This document shows, one piece after another, positions 25,501 through 34,136 of a stretch of DNA of 42,484 nt. A model generated the notes under the pieces. That model did not search any database. It worked only from the letters and a program-made list of their open reading frames with translations, and was not told the DNA's origin. The translations under genes and the position numbers were made by a program. Each line of letters begins with the position of its first letter. Positions within the stretch are counted from its first letter, which is position 1. The stretch is from Muribaculaceae bacterium. Lineage in GTDB: Bacteria; Bacteroidota; Bacteroidia; Bacteroidales; Muribaculaceae. The stretch lies in the NCBI GenBank assembly GCA_022509205.1, contig JAFLTR010000018.1:1-42484 (forward strand), read 5' to 3'.

Positions 25501-25532
25501 AATGCCGGTGAAATTTCTCATCGGCATTTTTT
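25501..25532 (+). terminator. Rho-independent terminator of mutAB
   Basis: AATGCCGGTGA (25501-25511) pairs with TCATCGGCATT (25518-25528) with a single G-U wobble, followed by a T-run to 25532. Confidence 0.85.
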
Positions 25533-25535
25533 ATT

Positions 25536-25543
25536 TAAATTTG
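25536..25543 (+). promoter_or_regulatory. Predicted -7 box for the glycosyltransferase pair
   Basis: TAAATTTG, a perfect TAnnTTTG match immediately after the mutAB terminator and about 130 bases upstream of the first glycosyltransferase ATG. Confidence 0.5.
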
Positions 25544-25563
25544 CAAAAGGCAACATAACATCT

Positions 25564-25668
25564 GTGAAAGAAAGGAAGGAATTATTATGTCCGGTAGAAG
25601 AACAGGATTTCAAGCAGATACGAGAAAGCGGGAAAAGGTATATAGACAAAAACGGAATTATAAAATAG
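25564..25668 (+). pseudogene. Remnant of an AAA-ATPase/PD-(D/E)XK family gene (5' end only)
   Basis: From the GTG at 25564 one frame reads a 34-residue peptide containing CPVEEQDFKQIRESGKRYID and then KNGIIK before TAG at 25666-25668. This resembles the N-terminus of the abundant Bacteroidetes AAA-ATPase family (predicted AAA-ATPase plus DUF1703-type nuclease domain), which begins with a P-x-x-x-Q-x-F-x-x-I/L-R-x-x-G-x-x-Y-V/I-D-K pattern. Everything after the first strand is missing. The stop is 4 bases before the next ATG. Alternatives are a short functional peptide or chance similarity. Confidence 0.45.
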
Positions 25669-25672
25669 AGGG

Positions 25673-26518
25673 ATGAAATCTTCCGGAATTATAATAGTCC
25701 CCCAGGGAGGTATTGCCAATAGGCTGAGAGCGATTGCTTCTGCTTATCAGCTGGGGATAGATTCAAATAGAGAGGTAAGGGTAATCTGGACCGCTAATAG
25801 TGAATTGAATGCCGACCCGGATGAGATTATAGATGTGTCAAATCTCCCTTTTGAAATATGTAAAACAGGGCATTTCATTTACAATCTTACTTATGAAATT
25901 CCCCGAAAGAAAAATTTTTTCGTATCTTCAATTTTTCAATTCTTTTCAAAGAAGAAATTTATTTTTCAGGTTGGTTCAAATCCGGAATATCTTACGGAAG
26001 ATGAATTTTTAAAACTTTCATCCGAAGGAGAAAGAGAGTTGGTGATATTCTCAGGTTTGGAATTTTATAATTATGATGCTTCATTGATTAGTAAGCTTTT
26101 TAAGATTACAGATGAAGTTGAAAAACGAATTTCGGAAATTTTGAAGCATAAACAACCGGTATTGGGCTTGCATATAAGGCGCACAGACAATAAAGAGGCG
26201 ATTGAAAACAGTCCTTTGGAATTATTTGAAGAGGAGATAAAAAAGACATTAATAGAAGATAAAGGGATGGGAATATTTTTGGCCTCAGATGATCAAGATG
26301 TGAAGTTACATCTATCAAAATTATTTCCTGACAACATTATTTATAATTCCGCTAAAGCTGACAGGACAAGTAAAGCCGGTATAATCGATGCTATGGCTGA
26401 AATGGAGATTTTAAGCAGGTGTAAGAAAATATTAGGATCTTTCTATAGCTCTTTCTCTGAAATAGCAGCTAAAAAAGGGGGTGCAGAGTTCAATGTAATT
26501 AAAAAGAAGAAACTTTAG
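25673..26518 (+). CDS. Putative glycosyltransferase, fucosyltransferase-like (NodZ/FUT8 type)
   Basis: A 281-residue protein with no signal peptide. The N-terminus IVPQGGIANRLRAIASAYQL resembles the first GDP-sugar glycosyltransferase motif of GT-B fucosyltransferases. LGLHIRRTDN near residue 165 matches the HxRRTD motif of the alpha-1,6-fucosyltransferase/NodZ group. GSFYSSFSEIAA near the C-terminus matches the third motif of that superfamily. It probably transfers fucose or a similar deoxy sugar, but donor and acceptor are unknown. The gene is distinctly AT-rich compared with mutAB and sits 4 bases before the next glycosyltransferase, suggesting an acquired pair. Confidence 0.65.
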   Translation: MKSSGIIIVPQGGIANRLRAIASAYQLGIDSNREVRVIWTANSELNADPDEIIDVSNLPFEICKTGHFIYNLTYEIPRKKNFFVSSIFQFFSKKKFIFQVGSNPEYLTEDEFLKLSSEGERELVIFSGLEFYNYDASLISKLFKITDEVEKRISEILKHKQPVLGLHIRRTDNKEAIENSPLELFEEEIKKTLIEDKGMGIFLASDDQDVKLHLSKLFPDNIIYNSAKADRTSKAGIIDAMAEMEILSRCKKILGSFYSSFSEIAAKKGGAEFNVIKKKKL

Positions 26519-26522
26519 CATT

Positions 26523-27395
26523 ATGACAGAGCACAGGCATGAGGAGTCAAGCGAAGGGAAAGTGACGGCATCTATTGTTGTTCACAATACTCCCCATGTT
26601 CAGTTGGATAAAGTCCTGGACTCACTTTCAAAATATCCATTTGAAAAAATTTATATCATAGACAACGGCAATAATGATTCTTTGGCATATTGTGCCGAAA
26701 TCCCCGGAATAGAATATTCAAAAGTGGACAATCGTGGTTTCGGGGCAGCCCATAATATAGCAATAAGAAAGGCTATGGCTGAAGGGTCGAAATTTCATCT
26801 TGTATTGAATGCGGATGTATGGTGGCATGGAGATGTAATTGCTCCGATGATCCAATATCTGAATTCTAATCCTAAAGTTGGACTGGTAGCACCTAAAACT
26901 TATTATCCTGATGGCTTTTTACAATACACTTGCAGGATGCTCCCAAGTCCTTATGACCTCTTTACAAAAAGATTTATTCCGGAAAAGTTGAAAAATAAAA
27001 GGATGAAAAGATATCTATTGGCACTACATGACCATGATTATCCTCTCAATTCACCTTATCTTCTCGGTTCTTTCATGTTGTTCCGAATAGATGCATTGAA
27101 AGAAACCGGCCTCTTTGACGAGCGGTTCTTCATGTATCCTGAAGATATCGATATAACTCGCAGAATACATGAGACTTGGAAGACAATCTATTGGCCGGAG
27201 GTTTCCATAATCCATGAGCATCAGGCAGCCTCAAGAAAAAATTTGAGAATGTTTGGGATTCATTTTTTCAATATGATTAAATATTTTAATAAATGGGGAT
27301 GGATATCAGATCCCGGTAGAAAACAAATTAATAAAGAGTTGATCAAACAGATTCATCTACTTGAACCCGGTAAGCATCAAAAAGGACGTGGATAA
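26523..27395 (+). CDS. GT2-family glycosyltransferase, rhamnosyltransferase-like
   Basis: A 290-residue GT-A enzyme. TASIVVHNTPHVQLDKVLDS begins the nucleotide-binding fold. LVLNADVWW near residue 97 holds the Asp-x-Asp-type metal site (Asn-Ala-Asp), and ERFFMYPEDIDITRRIHETW near residue 200 is the Glu-Asp-x-Asp motif of the WbbL-like rhamnosyltransferases. It acts in the cytoplasm on lipid-linked or other acceptors. The gene follows the fucosyltransferase-like gene by 4 bases and shares its AT-rich composition. There are no other polysaccharide genes here, so the final product is unclear. Confidence 0.85.
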   Translation: MTEHRHEESSEGKVTASIVVHNTPHVQLDKVLDSLSKYPFEKIYIIDNGNNDSLAYCAEIPGIEYSKVDNRGFGAAHNIAIRKAMAEGSKFHLVLNADVWWHGDVIAPMIQYLNSNPKVGLVAPKTYYPDGFLQYTCRMLPSPYDLFTKRFIPEKLKNKRMKRYLLALHDHDYPLNSPYLLGSFMLFRIDALKETGLFDERFFMYPEDIDITRRIHETWKTIYWPEVSIIHEHQAASRKNLRMFGIHFFNMIKYFNKWGWISDPGRKQINKELIKQIHLLEPGKHQKGRG

Positions 27396-27472
27396 CGGAT
27401 TTTGAATTCACAGGGGAAAAGGAGATAACAATTATTATTAAATCGGCTGGGGAAGGGAGTTTAAAAATTTAT

Positions 27473-27480
27473 TAAATTTG
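27473..27480 (+). promoter_or_regulatory. Predicted -7 box of the calcium ATPase gene
   Basis: TAAATTTG, a perfect -7 consensus, about 95 bases upstream of the ATG. No good -33 element is seen. Confidence 0.5.
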
Positions 27481-27574
27481 CACTAACAAATAGAGCTATT
27501 CAATATCAGAAAAGTTCTGCAGATAAAGTTTCTTATAATAGTCAGGAGTTTGAAAGACCTGATTCTATATTACA

Positions 27575-30247
27575 ATGAAAACCACTTCTCATTACAAGGG
27601 ACTGACCGATAAACAAATATCGGAGAGTCGGAAGATTCATGGAGTGAATATTCTGACCCCTCCCCGAAAGAAATCACCCTTCCTAAGATTTCTTGAAAAG
27701 TTTAAAGATCCGCTTATTGTCATCCTTCTGATTGCCGGAGTCGCATCTCTGGGTATATCTATCTATGAAATAACAGTTCTCAATTTAGGATTCAAGGTAT
27801 TTTTCGAGCCAATAGGAATCTTTGTGGCGATTTTATTGGCCACCGGTTTGTCTTTTATCTTTGAATATAAGGCTGAAAAGGAATTTGCAATCCTTAATCA
27901 GGTGAATGATGAGGAACCGGTGCAAGTGATTCGTGACGGTGAGGCTCTCAAGATACCTCGAAAGGATATAGTGGTAGGAGATATAGTTTTGATAAATACA
28001 GGAGAAGAGATTCCGGCGGATGGTGAACTCCTGGAAGCAGTCAGTCTGAATATCGATGAGTCAACCCTTACCGGAGAACCGATTACCCATAAGACCATCA
28101 ATCCTGATGATTTTGACCATGAAGCGACATTCCCTTCCAACAGGGCAATGAAAGGCACAAAAGTGATGGAAGGTCATGGTGTCATGAGAATAACTGCGGT
28201 CGGAGATAAGACGGAAAATGGTAAGGTGTTCAAGGCGGCCCAAATCCACGATGGCGTTAAAACTCCACTTGATGAACAGCTTACAAGACTTGGAGCCCTT
28301 GTATCAAAAGTGTCTTACGCTTTCGCGATTCTTATTGTTATCGGGCGTTTATGGATCTATTTTATGAACCCGCAGGGTTTTGAATGGATAGATTTTATGG
28401 CCTATCTTCTCCAGAGCGTCATGATCGCTGTAACCCTTATTGTGGTCGCCGTGCCGGAAGGATTGCCGATGGCCGTCACTTTGTCACTTGCTTTTTCGAT
28501 GAGGCGTATGTTGAAGACCAACAATCTCGTAAGAAAGCTTCATGCCTGTGAAACCATGGGGGCGACAACTGTGATCTGCACAGATAAGACAGGTACTCTC
28601 ACACAAAACAGAATGCAGGTATATAAATCTGATTTCTTCGGCAATCATACAGATGAGGTGATTTATGAAAGTCTGGCTGTGAACTCAACCGCCCAACTGA
28701 ACCGTTCCGGAAATCAGCCGGAAGTGTTGGGTAATCCTACTGAGGGGGCGCTTTTGCTATGGCTGAATTCAAGGGGAGTAGACTATGATAGTATAAGAAA
28801 CAAAACAACCCGTCTTGAAGAATTGCCATTCTCAACGGAAAGAAAATTCATGGCCACTATCGTGAAGAATTCCGAGGGTAAGAAAATGGTTTATGTAAAG
28901 GGTGCTCCGGAAATAGTGTTCTCTATGTGTGGCAATACCCAAGGGGTCACAAAAAAGGAACTTGATGCTCAACTTTCCGAATATCAGAATATGGCGATGC
29001 GCACACTTGGATTTGCTTATGCTGAGATTACAGATGAATTCGGAATAATAGAGGAGAATAAACTAAATTTAAAAGGTATTAATCTCATTTTTTTAGGCAT
29101 AATTGCAATATCTGATCCGGTGAGAGGGGATGTACCGGAGGCTGTGCGTGAAGTTATCGACGCAGGTATCGGAGTAAAAATCGTTACGGGCGACACTCCT
29201 GGCACAGCCAAGGAGATAGGCCGTCAGATTGGACTCTGGAATGATTCGGAGGATGGGGATGTAAATATAATCACAGGACCCGAATTCGAGGAATTGACAG
29301 ATCAGCAGTTGCAGGATAGAGTCAAAAGCCTCAAGATTATAGCAAGAGCTCGTCCGCTTGACAAAAAAAGGCTTGTGGAAGCCCTGCAGACCGGAAATGA
29401 AGTTGTGGCTGTCACCGGAGATGGCACGAACGATGCTCCGGCCCTCAAGAGCGCACATGTGGGCCTATCAATGGGCGACGGAACTTCTGTTGCCAAGGAA
29501 GCATCGGATATTACGATAATTGACAATTCCTTCTCCTCTATCGGGAGAGCCGTGATGTGGGGGCGATCTCTTTACCGGAATATCCAAAAATTCATACTTT
29601 TCCAACTTACTGTGAATGTGGCTGCCTGTTTCGTAGTGCTCGCCGGTGCATTCATGGGTATGGAGTCTCCGCTTACAGTCACTCAGATGTTATGGGTGAA
29701 CCTTATCATGGATACCTTGGCAGCCGTGGCATGGGCCTCCTTGCCACCATCCACTTCTGTCATGAAGGATAAACCCCGTTCCCGGGAGGCATTCATAATT
29801 AGTCCCTCTATGTGGAAATTTATAATAGGGGTGGGAGGCATATTCTTTTTTATTCTGATAGGATTTGTCTACTACTTCGAGCATACCGATATAACGAGTC
29901 TGACCCAATTATGGGATGTGCCCTTCGGACCAAACGACGGACTATCGGAATATGAGCTCTCACTTTTCTTCACATTTTTTGTCTTCCTTCAATTCTGGAA
30001 TATGTTTAACGCCCGGGCATTCGCAACGGGAAAATCGGCATTCCATTTTAAACACTGTGGCGGATTCCTTCTTATTGCGGCAGTGATTTTCGGAGGTCAG
30101 ATCCTAATTGTGGAATTAGGACGAGAATTCTTTAACGTTGTTCCTCTTAAATTCCTCGATTGGGTTATAATTATCGGATGTTCTTCTGTAGTGCTTTGGG
30201 TCGGTGAACTTATTCGCCTCATCAATAGAAGTGTGAAAAGAGCATAA
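27575..30247 (+). CDS. Calcium-translocating P-type ATPase, PMCA type
   Basis: An 890-residue P2-type ATPase that pumps Ca2+ out of the cytoplasm. The cation N-terminal domain is followed by two helices and the actuator loop with the TGE motif (STLTGEPITHK). Helix M4 has PEGLPMAVTLSLAFSM, the phosphorylation site is CTDKTGTLTQNRM (Asp337), and the hinge is VTGDGTNDAPALK. The C-terminal cation-ATPase segment holds four to six helices with VNLIMDTLAAVAWA in M6. The layout fits the PMCA-like calcium ATPases common in Bacteroidetes. The metal specificity is inferred from family, not proven. Confidence 0.92.
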   Translation: MKTTSHYKGLTDKQISESRKIHGVNILTPPRKKSPFLRFLEKFKDPLIVILLIAGVASLGISIYEITVLNLGFKVFFEPIGIFVAILLATGLSFIFEYKAEKEFAILNQVNDEEPVQVIRDGEALKIPRKDIVVGDIVLINTGEEIPADGELLEAVSLNIDESTLTGEPITHKTINPDDFDHEATFPSNRAMKGTKVMEGHGVMRITAVGDKTENGKVFKAAQIHDGVKTPLDEQLTRLGALVSKVSYAFAILIVIGRLWIYFMNPQGFEWIDFMAYLLQSVMIAVTLIVVAVPEGLPMAVTLSLAFSMRRMLKTNNLVRKLHACETMGATTVICTDKTGTLTQNRMQVYKSDFFGNHTDEVIYESLAVNSTAQLNRSGNQPEVLGNPTEGALLLWLNSRGVDYDSIRNKTTRLEELPFSTERKFMATIVKNSEGKKMVYVKGAPEIVFSMCGNTQGVTKKELDAQLSEYQNMAMRTLGFAYAEITDEFGIIEENKLNLKGINLIFLGIIAISDPVRGDVPEAVREVIDAGIGVKIVTGDTPGTAKEIGRQIGLWNDSEDGDVNIITGPEFEELTDQQLQDRVKSLKIIARARPLDKKRLVEALQTGNEVVAVTGDGTNDAPALKSAHVGLSMGDGTSVAKEASDITIIDNSFSSIGRAVMWGRSLYRNIQKFILFQLTVNVAACFVVLAGAFMGMESPLTVTQMLWVNLIMDTLAAVAWASLPPSTSVMKDKPRSREAFIISPSMWKFIIGVGGIFFFILIGFVYYFEHTDITSLTQLWDVPFGPNDGLSEYELSLFFTFFVFLQFWNMFNARAFATGKSAFHFKHCGGFLLIAAVIFGGQILIVELGREFFNVVPLKFLDWVIIIGCSSVVLWVGELIRLINRSVKRA

Positions 30248-30253
30248 ATTCAT

Positions 30254-30261
30254 TAACTTTG
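30254..30261 (+). promoter_or_regulatory. Predicted -7 box of trpS
   Basis: TAACTTTG, a perfect match, 20 bases before the trpS ATG, implying a very short leader. It overlaps the end of the ATPase gene region by only a few bases. Confidence 0.5.
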
Positions 30262-30281
30262 TGGAAAATTATTAATGACCT

Positions 30282-31355
30282 ATGGAAAATCAAGATCTTA
30301 AGCAAGATAAAAAAGTTGTGTTGAGCGGTATTAGGAGCACGGGCAATCTCCATCTTGGGAACTATTTCGGGGCTCTTAGCAAATTTGTAAAGCTGCAAGA
30401 TGATTATGACTGCCGTTACTTCATAGCCGATTTACATGCTTTGACCACAAATCCCGATCCGGCCCAACTCCACGCCAGCGTAAAGGATATACTGGCCGAA
30501 TATATTGCCGCCGGTCTCGACCCTGATAAAAATATTATTTATGTTCAGAGTGACGTGCCGGAGATAGCTGAAATGTATCTTCTTTTGAATATGCACGTAG
30601 GAATAGGAGAACTGATGCGCACAGCATCCTTTAAAGAGAAAGCCAGGAAAGCTTTGGGTATAATTTCAGACAGCGATGAGATAGAGAAGGAAATTATAGG
30701 CAATCAGAGCAATCAGCGGGTAAATGCCGGTCTGCTTACATATCCTACGCTAATGGCCGTCGATATCCTTATCCATAAGGCTGATTTTGTTCCTGTAGGA
30801 AAAGATCAGGAGCAACATCTTGAGCTGACGCGACGTTTTGCGCGTCGTTTCAATTCCTTCTATAAGACGGAATATTTCGGAGAACCTGTGAATTTCAATT
30901 TCAGTGGAACAGCATTGAAAGTGCCGGGTCTCGACGGTAGCGGTAAGATGGGCAAGAGCGAAGGTAACTGCATCTATCTTATCGATGATGAGAAAACATT
31001 GCGAAAGAAAGTGATGAGGGCTGTGACAGATGAAGGTCCAAAGGAACCAAATTCACCGGTGAGCCAACCTATTGAGAATCTGTTCACACTTATGAATCTT
31101 GTATCGGAACCGGATGTAGTGCAACATTTCCGCGATGCCTATGCCGATTGCTCCATACGCTATGGAGATATGAAAAAACAGCTTGCGGAAGATATTTTGA
31201 AAGTGACCTTGCCGATTAGGGAAAGAATACTCGACATAAGAAGTAATGATGAGTTCTTGCGCCGGGTAGTGAAACAAGGTGCTGAAAGGGCTCGCGAAAC
31301 AGCCGCAAAAACCCTAAAAGATGTCCGGGAGATAATGGGTATCCGGAAGCTCTAA
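30282..31355 (+). CDS. trpS: Tryptophanyl-tRNA synthetase
   Basis: A 357-residue class I synthetase that charges tRNA(Trp). The HIGH-type motif lies in GIRSTGNLHLGNYFGALS (residues about 16-33) and the KMSKS-type loop is GKMGKSEGN near residue 225. VPVGKDQEQHLELTRRFARR is the conserved segment contacting the substrates. It is slightly longer than the E. coli enzyme (334). It follows the ATPase gene by 34 bases but has its own -7 box. Confidence 0.97.
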   Translation: MENQDLKQDKKVVLSGIRSTGNLHLGNYFGALSKFVKLQDDYDCRYFIADLHALTTNPDPAQLHASVKDILAEYIAAGLDPDKNIIYVQSDVPEIAEMYLLLNMHVGIGELMRTASFKEKARKALGIISDSDEIEKEIIGNQSNQRVNAGLLTYPTLMAVDILIHKADFVPVGKDQEQHLELTRRFARRFNSFYKTEYFGEPVNFNFSGTALKVPGLDGSGKMGKSEGNCIYLIDDEKTLRKKVMRAVTDEGPKEPNSPVSQPIENLFTLMNLVSEPDVVQHFRDAYADCSIRYGDMKKQLAEDILKVTLPIRERILDIRSNDEFLRRVVKQGAERARETAAKTLKDVREIMGIRKL

Positions 31356-31435
31356 AATTAGGCGGTATGTCTGATTATTTATTGAGATATATCGCGTTGC
31401 AATAAATTTATAGAAATAGAAAACCGTAGATCAGG

Positions 31436-32665
31436 ATGGTGCTCAATTGGATATGGATCGGGTTGCTTGCAGTGGCTTTTCTCATGGCGGTGGCGCGTTC
31501 TATTTTCCAAGGCGACCTTGGTGTCTGGTCTGAAATCATCAACAGTTCATTTTCGCAGGCAGCTTTTGCATTTGAAATATCTTTGGGGCTGACAGGTGTC
31601 CTGACTCTTTGGCTCGGTATAATGAAAATTGGAGAAAGGGGAGGGGTGATTGACTTTTTTGCCAGGCTTATAAATCCTTTTTTCTCACGTCTTTTTCCGG
31701 GAATCCCGAAAGGTCATCCGGCTATGGGAGCCATTTTTATGAACATTTCGGCAAATATGCTGGGTCTTGACAACGCGGCAACCCCTATGGGTCTAAGAGC
31801 GATGCAGGAGATGCAGAGCCTAAACCGTGAAAAGGAGAAAGCAACAGATGCCATGATAATGTTCCTCGTGCTTAATTCCTCGGGTCTATGTCTTATCCCA
31901 ATCAGTGTGATGATGTATCGGGTGCAAGGAGGAGCGGCTAATCCTACAGATGTTTTCCTCCCTATACTTATTGCGACTTCGATTGCCACTCTTGCCGGAC
32001 TCATCGCGCTATGCTTTAAGCAGCGTATCCGCATGGATGGTGTGATATGGAGCTGGTTATTGGGTATTGCGCTCGTAGTGGCTGCAATTGTATGGTTCTT
32101 TTCTCAGTTGCCGGCCGACAAAGTGGAACTTTATTCCACATTCGCTGCCAATGCCATTCTTTTTTCCATAATCATTCTTTTTCTAGTTGCCGGTGTGAGG
32201 CGTCGAGTTAATGTCTACGACACCTTTATAGAGGGGGCAAAAGATGGGTTCAAGACAGCAGTCACCATCATACCTTACCTCGTGGCAATTCTGGTTGCAA
32301 TAGGGATGTTCAGGGCTTCGGGAGCTCTGGATGCTTTCACCGGATGGGTGGAATCCGGGCTATTGTTCATGGGTATAGACGCTGATTGGGTTGGAGCGTT
32401 GCCGACCATGCTAATGAAACCTTTGAGCGGGAGCGGATCTTGTGCCATGATGTTGGATGTGATGAAGTCTAATGGTGCGGATGCTTTTGTGAGTAGAGTG
32501 GCTGCCGCCGTACGAGGTTCCACCGATACGACATTCTATATCCTTGCTGTCTATTTTGGAAGTGTGGGGGTCTATAAAACGAGATATGCGGCCGGTTATG
32601 CTATTTTTGCCGATATTGTCGGAGCTGTGGCCGCTGTAGTAGTAAGCTATTTCTTTTTCCACTAA
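31436..32665 (+). CDS. Nucleoside-recognition-domain membrane protein (SpmA-SpmB fusion)
   Basis: A 409-residue polytopic membrane protein in which the two halves correspond to SpmA and SpmB of spore formers. The first half has ERGGVIDFFARLINPFFSRL followed by GHPAMGAIFMNISANMLGLD and NAATPMGLRAMQEM, the SpmA signature. The second half has TAVTIIPYLVAILVAIGMFR, then PTMLMKPLSGSGSCAMMLDV and SDTTFY-like sequence (here STDTTFYILA), the SpmB signature. Bacteroidetes do not sporulate, and the function of the fused form is unknown; it is often annotated as a nucleoside recognition protein. A perfect 8-bp palindrome (32664-32680) overlaps its stop. Confidence 0.88.
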   Translation: MVLNWIWIGLLAVAFLMAVARSIFQGDLGVWSEIINSSFSQAAFAFEISLGLTGVLTLWLGIMKIGERGGVIDFFARLINPFFSRLFPGIPKGHPAMGAIFMNISANMLGLDNAATPMGLRAMQEMQSLNREKEKATDAMIMFLVLNSSGLCLIPISVMMYRVQGGAANPTDVFLPILIATSIATLAGLIALCFKQRIRMDGVIWSWLLGIALVVAAIVWFFSQLPADKVELYSTFAANAILFSIIILFLVAGVRRRVNVYDTFIEGAKDGFKTAVTIIPYLVAILVAIGMFRASGALDAFTGWVESGLLFMGIDADWVGALPTMLMKPLSGSGSCAMMLDVMKSNGADAFVSRVAAAVRGSTDTTFYILAVYFGSVGVYKTRYAAGYAIFADIVGAVAAVVVSYFFFH

Positions 32666-32680
32666 TCCTTTCAAAGGATT
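32664..32680. other. Short palindrome at the end of the SpmAB-like gene
   Basis: AATCCTTT-C-AAAGGATT begins inside the TAA stop codon. It could be a weak terminator hairpin, but no T-run follows. Confidence 0.35.
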
Positions 32681-32776
32681 CTATATAGGACCTACTGAAT
32701 AGATAAAACGGGATAACACTTCCACGTCTTTTTTTCTCTCTTAAACTATGTTTTAAAAGTATTTTTTTATAACAGC

Positions 32777-32784
32777 TAATTTTG
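32777..32784 (+). promoter_or_regulatory. Predicted -7 box of ald
   Basis: TAATTTTG, a perfect TAnnTTTG match, 65 bases before the alanine dehydrogenase ATG, in an AT-rich 180-base gap. Confidence 0.55.
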
Positions 32785-32848
32785 TAATTTAGCAAAGTCA
32801 ATAACTAATCTTTCTACCTTTTAATCTAATACTATTTAAAACATTACC

Positions 32849-33955
32849 ATGAAAATCGGAATACCAAAAGAGATTAAGAATAATGAAAACCGTGTCGGTG
32901 CCACTCCTGCAGGTGTTAGTGAGCTTGTGAGAAACGGCCACGAAGTTTATGTGCAACACACTGCCGGAGAGGGTAGCGGTTTTTCAGATGAGGCTTATGA
33001 AAAAGCGGGTGCAAAGATTCTCCCGACTATTGAGGATGTCTACGCTATCGGCGAAATGATAATAAAGGTGAAAGAGCCTATCGAACCGGAATATAAACTT
33101 GTTAGAAAGGGACAGCTGCTTTTCACTTATTTCCATTTCGCAAGTGATCTTGCTCTGACCGAGGCAATGATAAAAAGCGGAGCGGTTTGCATAGCTTATG
33201 AAACCGTGAAAGGACGCGAAGGAGGCCTTCCTCTTCTTATCCCCATGAGCGAAGTGGCCGGAAGAATGTCTATCCAGGAGGGAGCCCGCTTCCTTGAAAA
33301 GCCTCAAGGAGGCCGTGGAATCCTGTTAGGTGGAGTACCGGGAGTAAAGCCTGCTAAAGTGCTTGTGCTCGGAGCCGGTGTAGTTGGGCGTAACGCGGCT
33401 CTCATGGCAGCGGGCCTCGGAGCTGACGTGACAATCTGCGACATCTCCCTTCCAACTCTTCGTCATCTCGCAGAGGTCATGCCAAAGAATGTGAAGACCC
33501 TATACAGCAACCGCCATAATATTGAAACCGAACTTCCCGACACCGACCTTGTTGTTAGTTCCGTTCTCATACCCGGTGCCAAAGCACCTCATCTCATCAC
33601 AAAGGATATGCTTTCTTTGATGAAGAAAGGAAGTGTGATCGTAGACGTAGCGATCGATCAGGGTGGCAGCCTCGATACTTCAAAACCCACCACTCATAGT
33701 GAACCGATTTATGAAGTGGACGGTGTGATCCATTATGCTGTGGCCAACATACCGGGAGCTGTTCCCTTCACTTCCACTCTTGCATTGACCAATGCCACGA
33801 TGCCTTATGCCGTGAAACTCGCAAATCTTGGCTGGCAGGAAGCTTGTCGTCAAGATCCGGGATTGGCAGATGGTGTAAATATGGTAGACGGGAAAGTAAC
33901 ATTTAAGGCTGTTGCGGAAGCTTGGGATCTCCCATATACTCCTCTTGTTCTGTAA
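32849..33955 (+). CDS. ald: Alanine dehydrogenase
   Basis: A 368-residue NAD-dependent enzyme interconverting L-alanine and pyruvate plus ammonia. The N-terminus [20 protein letters not shown] is the classic AlaDH/PNT signature, with the substrate-binding Arg15 in [15 protein letters not shown] carries the catalytic-site His, and [19 protein letters not shown] is the dinucleotide-binding loop. [19 protein letters not shown] and the C-terminal [20 protein letters not shown] are also typical. The length matches the family (about 370). It is monocistronic, with its own promoter and a bidirectional terminator. Confidence 0.96.
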   Translation: MKIGIPKEIKNNENRVGATPAGVSELVRNGHEVYVQHTAGEGSGFSDEAYEKAGAKILPTIEDVYAIGEMIIKVKEPIEPEYKLVRKGQLLFTYFHFASDLALTEAMIKSGAVCIAYETVKGREGGLPLLIPMSEVAGRMSIQEGARFLEKPQGGRGILLGGVPGVKPAKVLVLGAGVVGRNAALMAAGLGADVTICDISLPTLRHLAEVMPKNVKTLYSNRHNIETELPDTDLVVSSVLIPGAKAPHLITKDMLSLMKKGSVIVDVAIDQGGSLDTSKPTTHSEPIYEVDGVIHYAVANIPGAVPFTSTLALTNATMPYAVKLANLGWQEACRQDPGLADGVNMVDGKVTFKAVAEAWDLPYTPLVL

Positions 33956-34037
33956 ACCATAGTGGGTATGTCAAAAAGTTGATTTTTGGCACAGCCATTA
34001 TAAAGTTATAAACAACCAACATCATGAATATAAAAAG

Positions 34038-34061
34038 TCCCGGGTCCGTGAGGATCCGGGA
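34038..34061. terminator. Bidirectional terminator between ald and valS
   Basis: TCCCGGGTCC (34038-34047) pairs with GGATCCGGGA (34052-34061) with one G-U wobble around GTGA. The plus strand continues with TTGTCGTTTTTA and the minus strand with CTTTTTATA, so both convergent genes could use it. Confidence 0.8.
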
Positions 34062-34136
34062 TTGTCGTTTTTACCCAATGTTGCATATCTTTGGCCAATG
34101 CCGGGTCAGTTTTTATAGAGCACTATCCCATATTTT

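Noticed and set aside
25587-25676. Small frame MSGRRTGFQADTRK and onward before the glycosyltransferase gene
   Set aside because: The other frame over the same bases (25564-25668) has family-like sequence; this one is basic and without similarity I recognise.
27396-27574. Possible tRNA or small RNA in the gap before the calcium ATPase
   Set aside because: No cloverleaf, T-loop or CCA-end pattern was found; only a promoter-like box is present.
32664-32680. Intrinsic terminator after the SpmAB-like gene
   Set aside because: The palindrome has a one-base centre and no T-run, so termination is doubtful; listed only as a short palindrome.
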